Virus record (IMG/VR): IMGVR_UViG_3300042914_003092
Coordinates: 1 to 24,676 of that record
Direction: 5' to 3' (one strand)
Source of the DNA: a virus
Length of the DNA stretch: 24,676 nt
This document shows, piece by piece, positions 21,840-24,676 of the stretch. Made by a program: the position numbers and the translations under genes. Below the pieces are notes generated by a model. The model saw only the letters and a list, made by a program, of their open reading frames with translations. It had not been told where the DNA came from and ran no database searches. How positions within the stretch are numbered: position 1 is the first letter of the stretch; each line of letters begins with the position of its first letter.

Positions 21840-22971
21840 TAGATATATCCCATTCTACCATCTTTTTGATTAGTTTGTCAAATGAAATCTTTGGCTTCCA
21901 ATTTAACTCTTGTCTTGCTTTATCAGAATTTCCTAATAGAATATCTACTTCTGCTGGCCTGTAGAATTTAGGATTTATTTGTATTAATATTCTCTTGCTG
22001 CGATCTACGAATACAGTATGTTCATCTTTACCAATCCATTCGCCTTCTATTCCTGCAAATTTAAATGCTTTTTCTGCAAATTCTTTAATCGTATGTGTTT
22101 CATTTGATGAGAATATATATTCTTTTGGTATACCATCATAATTTGAATTATATTTATCTTGGTTTAACATCATCCATACTCCCTCTACAAAATCCTCCGC
22201 ATCGCTCCAATCTCTTTTAGCTTCTATATTTCCAAGTTCTAATGGTTCGAATTGTTTATTACTTTTTATTGCGTGGTAGATTCTAGCTACATTTTTTGTT
22301 ATTTTTCTTGTTACAAATTCCTCGCCCCTTCTAATACCTTCGTGATTAAAAAGCCAACCTTGAATTGCATAGATATTATAAGACTCTCTATATACTTTAA
22401 CTAATTGTCTAGAGGCAGCTTTACTTGCTCCATATGGACTTCTTGGTTTAAGTGGATGATTTTCGTCTTGAGGAGTATATTGAACATTTCCAAATTCCTC
22501 ACTTGATCCAGCCTGATAAAGTCTACAAGAAGGTTTATATAATCTAATCGCTTCTAAGATATCTAAAACAGCGGTTGAATTTGTTGCCCAAGTCTGACGA
22601 GCAAAGTCCCAACTACTAGCTACAAAACTTTGTGCAGCAAAATTAATAAAGTAATCTGGTTTTAATTTTTCTACTGTTCTAGCTATGGCGTGAGAATCTG
22701 TTAAATCAAAATTTATTAAATGAAATCTATCAGATTTAATGTGTCTAATGTTTTCGTGATTATATACGCTTAATCTTCGAACTCCACCAAATATGAGATA
22801 ATCAGTATTCTTAAGTAGAAAATCTACCATATGGCTTCCATCTTGCCCAGTAACACCAGTTATAACAATTACATTCTTGTTTTTAATTAATTTACTTGCA
22901 TCTTCGATATTTAATATATTACAAGTATCTATTTTTTTACCATAATAGGTCTCTTGAATATTGATGCTCAT
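21832..22971 (-). CDS. gmd: GDP-mannose 4,6-dehydratase
   Basis: A 379-residue protein. GMD hallmarks: VITGVTGQDGSHMVDFLL, INFAAQSFVASSW, GSSEEFGNVQYTPQDE, PRSPYGASKAASRQLV (Tyr-x3-Lys), LFNHEGIRRGEEFVTRKIT, LGNIEAKRDWSDAEDFVEGVW and YRPAEVDILLGNSDKARQELNW. It makes GDP-4-keto-6-deoxymannose from GDP-mannose. Relative to bacterial GMD, which begins at the Rossmann strand, it has about 30 extra N-terminal residues (IQETYYGKKIDTCNILNIED) with no other ATG, so the extension is real. The next gene encodes a 3-dehydrase, as in colitose pathways, though that enzyme is of RfbH rather than ColD type. Confidence 0.92.
   Translation of the reverse strand: MSINIQETYYGKKIDTCNILNIEDASKLIKNKNVIVITGVTGQDGSHMVDFLLKNTDYLIFGGVRRLSVYNHENIRHIKSDRFHLINFDLTDSHAIARTVEKLKPDYFINFAAQSFVASSWDFARQTWATNSTAVLDILEAIRLYKPSCRLYQAGSSEEFGNVQYTPQDENHPLKPRSPYGASKAASRQLVKVYRESYNIYAIQGWLFNHEGIRRGEEFVTRKITKNVARIYHAIKSNKQFEPLELGNIEAKRDWSDAEDFVEGVWMMLNQDKYNSNYDGIPKEYIFSSNETHTIKEFAEKAFKFAGIEGEWIGKDEHTVFVDRSKRILIQINPKFYRPAEVDILLGNSDKARQELNWKPKISFDKLIKKMVEWDISNV
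21852..21881 (-). promoter_or_regulatory. Candidate extended -10 promoter before the RfbH-like gene
   Basis: TTGACA (21881-21876), 18 bases, then TAGAAT (21857-21852) preceded by TGG; ATG at 21839 after 12 bases. It lies in the last codons of the GDP-mannose dehydratase gene, so coding constraint may explain it. Confidence 0.35.
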
Positions 22972-22976
22972 AAGTT

Positions 22977-23005
22977 ATTTTAGTATATTCTTTTATAAAA
23001 ATCAA
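22977..23005 (-). promoter_or_regulatory. Candidate promoter before the GDP-mannose dehydratase gene
   Basis: TTGATT (23005-23000), 17 bases, then TAAAAT (22982-22977) with only 5 bases to the ATG at 22971. No TGN extension. The region is very AT-rich, so this is one of the weaker examples of the design. Confidence 0.3.
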
Positions 23006-23954
23006 TAGTTTGTTTTAGCCCATCCTCAAATTTAGTTGTAGGATACCAACTTAACTCTTTATTTATCTTGGTATTATCTATAGCATATCTAAAATCATGA
23101 CCTTTCCTATCTTCTACAAAAGATATATAGTCCTTTGGATTTACTTTCATGACTTTACAGATATCATCAATTATCTGTAAGTTGTCCTTTTCGCATTCTC
23201 CTCCAACATTGTATGTTTCTCCAATCTTACCTCTAATAACTATTTCCCAAATAGCCTCGCAGTGATCTTTGACATATATCCAATCCCTTATATTCTTGCC
23301 ATTTCCATATACTGGTATTTTCTTATTATTCAAAATTGAGCTTATGACAACTGGAATGAATTTTTCATAATTTTGATTTGGACCATAATTGTTAGAGCAA
23401 TTAGATATTGTTATAGGAATTTTATATGTATGATAGTAAGCTCTGACAAGCATATCACTAGAAGCTTTAGAAGCTGAATAGGGTGAATTTGGTGCGTATG
23501 GAGTTTTTTCTGTAAATTTGCCATTTAAACCCAAGCTTCCATAGACTTCATCTGTAGAAATATGATGAAATCTTATGTGTGGAAATATTTTACAAACCTC
23601 TAATAGATTAAAAGTCCCTAATATATTTGATTTTATAAATCTCATAGGATCATCTATAGAAGTATCTACATGTGTTTCTGCAGCGAAATGTATAATATGA
23701 GTTATATCAAATTGCTTTAATATTTGAATGAATTTCTTAGTATCATCCGGTGTGTTAAGCATCTCAAGCCACATGTCATAAAAATGGTACTTAGGATTAT
23801 TATCAAATGGCTCAACATTTCTTCTATTTGCTGCGCTGTTATATCTGCTGGGACAATCTATATTAACTATATTTTTAACTTGTGGTAAATTAATTATTAA
23901 TTCAATAAAATTAGAACCAATAAAGCCATGTCCACCAGTTAAAAGGATATTCAT
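22980..23954 (-). CDS. rfbB: dTDP-glucose 4,6-dehydratase
   Basis: A 324-residue SDR of the RfbB/RmlB type: LLTGGHGFIGSNF at the start, HFAAETHVDTSIDDP, HISTDEVYGSLG (catalytic Thr-Asp-Glu), SPYSASKASSDMLV (Tyr-x3-Lys), NCSNNYGPNQNYEKFIP and GNGKNIRDWIYVKDHCEAI, ending in a region that normally contacts the nucleotide. It makes dTDP-4-keto-6-deoxyglucose, the branch point to rhamnose and other deoxysugars. Partners such as RmlA, RmlC and RmlD are not seen in this window and may lie outside it or in the host. The ATG overlaps the stop of the GDPD-like gene (ATATGA). Confidence 0.92.
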   Translation of the reverse strand: MNILLTGGHGFIGSNFIELIINLPQVKNIVNIDCPSRYNSAANRRNVEPFDNNPKYHFYDMWLEMLNTPDDTKKFIQILKQFDITHIIHFAAETHVDTSIDDPMRFIKSNILGTFNLLEVCKIFPHIRFHHISTDEVYGSLGLNGKFTEKTPYAPNSPYSASKASSDMLVRAYYHTYKIPITISNCSNNYGPNQNYEKFIPVVISSILNNKKIPVYGNGKNIRDWIYVKDHCEAIWEIVIRGKIGETYNVGGECEKDNLQIIDDICKVMKVNPKDYISFVEDRKGHDFRYAIDNTKINKELSWYPTTKFEDGLKQTIDFYKRIY

Positions 23955-24385
23955 ATCAACTTAAGATATAATAAAGGGAAGTCCGTGCATATACCAAAAG
24001 ATTTTGGTAATTTATTGTTTTTACTTATTAACACAATTACCGATCTATCTGTGACATTCTTCTTGGGATATGTCCAGATGTATCCTTTAGAGGTGATCGT
24101 ATAATCATCATTTTGATGCCAAAAACAATGTATCTTTTTATTTTTTAACATTAAATTTAATGCGTTTAGATTTTTAGCATGACACCATAATTTCTTATTT
24201 TCTAAAAATTTTTGATCTATTTTATAGGTAGGTTCATCGTGACCTAGATACCAATTATTATTTTTATTCCATACGTCTATCTCTACATCAAAACCATGAT
24301 TCATTGCATCAATTATTGCTTCTTTTGAATTTTCTTTGTTGTTATCTGGGCCATTTAAATTGCCTCGATGAGAAATAATTTTCAT
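23951..24385 (-). CDS. GDPD/PI-PLC-superfamily-like protein, short
   Basis: A 144-residue protein that starts with the N-terminal signature of glycerophosphodiester phosphodiesterase-type TIM barrels: IISHRGNLNGP (H-R), KENSKEAIIDAMNHGFDVEIDVW (E-N and E-x-D) and WYLGHDEPTY (H of the G-H-D). Those are the metal-binding and catalytic elements of GDPD enzymes. At 144 residues it is far shorter than a normal GDPD (about 240 or more), with a barrel ending early. Such short proteins turn up in bacterial polysaccharide loci, and this one sits first among the sugar genes visible here. Whether it is active on a phosphodiester in a surface glycan is unknown. The start overlaps the stop of the preceding gene (ATGA). 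Confidence 0.75.
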   Translation of the reverse strand: MKIISHRGNLNGPDNNKENSKEAIIDAMNHGFDVEIDVWNKNNNWYLGHDEPTYKIDQKFLENKKLWCHAKNLNALNLMLKNKKIHCFWHQNDDYTITSKGYIWTYPKKNVTDRSVIVLISKNNKLPKSFGICTDFPLLYLKLI

Positions 24386-24676
24386 TTGTATGGTGAATGT
24401 ATATGAAGCCTAATAAAGACATTTTCCATTGTTTCTGGGCGAGTGTCTATTTTTAGCCACATGGGTTTATAGGTCTCAATTATTTTTTCAAATTCAATAT
24501 TATTTACCAGATGTTGTTGCTCTAAAAAACCATATGGAAGATCAATGATCTGATCATTAATTTTTAAATACTCTATCTGAGCTAAATTATTAATTAATAA
24601 ATAATATCCATAGATAATAAAATCAAAATCAATATATTCGAGCTTGCTTTTATTTTCTTCATAATTTATATATTCT
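24382..24676 (-). CDS. Unknown protein, C-terminal part; gene continues past the right edge
   Basis: An open frame of 97 codons enters from the right edge and ends with TGA at 24384-24382, overlapping the ATG of the GDPD-like gene. The residues are mixed acidic and aromatic (DFDFIIYGYYLLINN, IIDLPYGFLEQQHLV, MWLKIDTRPETMENVF). No domain is recognised; the length without a stop in very AT-rich DNA and the ATGA junction show that it is real coding sequence. It belongs to the same leftward sugar gene series. Confidence 0.75.
   Translation of the reverse strand, partial: EYINYEENKSKLEYIDFDFIIYGYYLLINNLAQIEYLKINDQIIDLPYGFLEQQHLVNNIEFEKIIETYKPMWLKIDTRPETMENVFIRLHIHSPYK

Overview
The window is a strongly AT-rich, gene-dense piece of a tailed double-stranded DNA phage genome, most likely a large siphovirus-like phage. 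The lambda-type tail-tip gene order M-L-K lies beside a large self-encoded DNA replication, recombination and nucleotide-metabolism block and a nucleotide-sugar/glycosyltransferase block. No integrase, transposase, tRNA, rRNA or CRISPR array was seen, and no non-coding gap exceeds about 60 bases. The host cannot be named from the sequence; some genes have purine-rich ribosome binding sites and others appear to be leaderless.

Layout. (1) Positions 1-2024, minus strand: tail-tip genes in the lambda order M (2024-1476), L (1471-101) and the first 33 codons of K (99 to beyond the left edge). The M- and L-like proteins each carry what looks like a small chitin/cellulose-binding-type (CBM5/12-like) module. 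(2) Positions 2076-4861, plus strand: a probable internally duplicated tail protein, an unknown protein, a small CxxC membrane protein and a 378-residue protein with 20 cysteines. A perfect dyad at 2046-2066 separates blocks 1 and 2. (3) Positions 4858-19730, minus strand: transcribed right to left, this block holds a 112-residue unknown, a RecA/UvsX recombinase, a PD-(D/E)XK nuclease, a small acidic-tailed protein, DnaB helicase, ThyX, a DnaG-type primase, a Cas4/AddB-type Fe-S nuclease, a DNA polymerase III alpha subunit broken into a PHP protein and a polymerase protein (with a DEDDh exonuclease and a 71-residue protein between them), a probable ssDNA-binding protein, two glycosyltransferase genes and a Rad52-like annealing-protein candidate. 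(4) Positions 19730 to the right edge, minus strand: SDR epimerase/reductase, RfbH-type 3-dehydrase, GDP-mannose 4,6-dehydratase, dTDP-glucose 4,6-dehydratase, a GDPD-like protein and the end of an unknown gene.

How it works together. The replication block could supply a nearly complete replisome (helicase, primase, polymerase, proofreading exonuclease, SSB candidate) plus dTMP synthesis and homologous recombination. The sugar genes would supply activated deoxy- or dideoxyhexoses, and the two glycosyltransferase genes inside the replication block could use them on virion, host surface or DNA.

The most interesting features are: (a) a recurring promoter design, TTGNNN-16/18-[TGN]TANNNT, placed so that the predicted transcript begins at or within a few bases of the start codon, usually inside the end of the previous gene; (b) the exploded polymerase III with an apparently metal-ligand-less PHP protein; (c) a GT9 glycosyltransferase whose N-terminal half is fused to a GT4 enzyme while its C-terminal half is a separate gene; and (d) carbohydrate-binding-like modules embedded in lambda-type tail-tip proteins.
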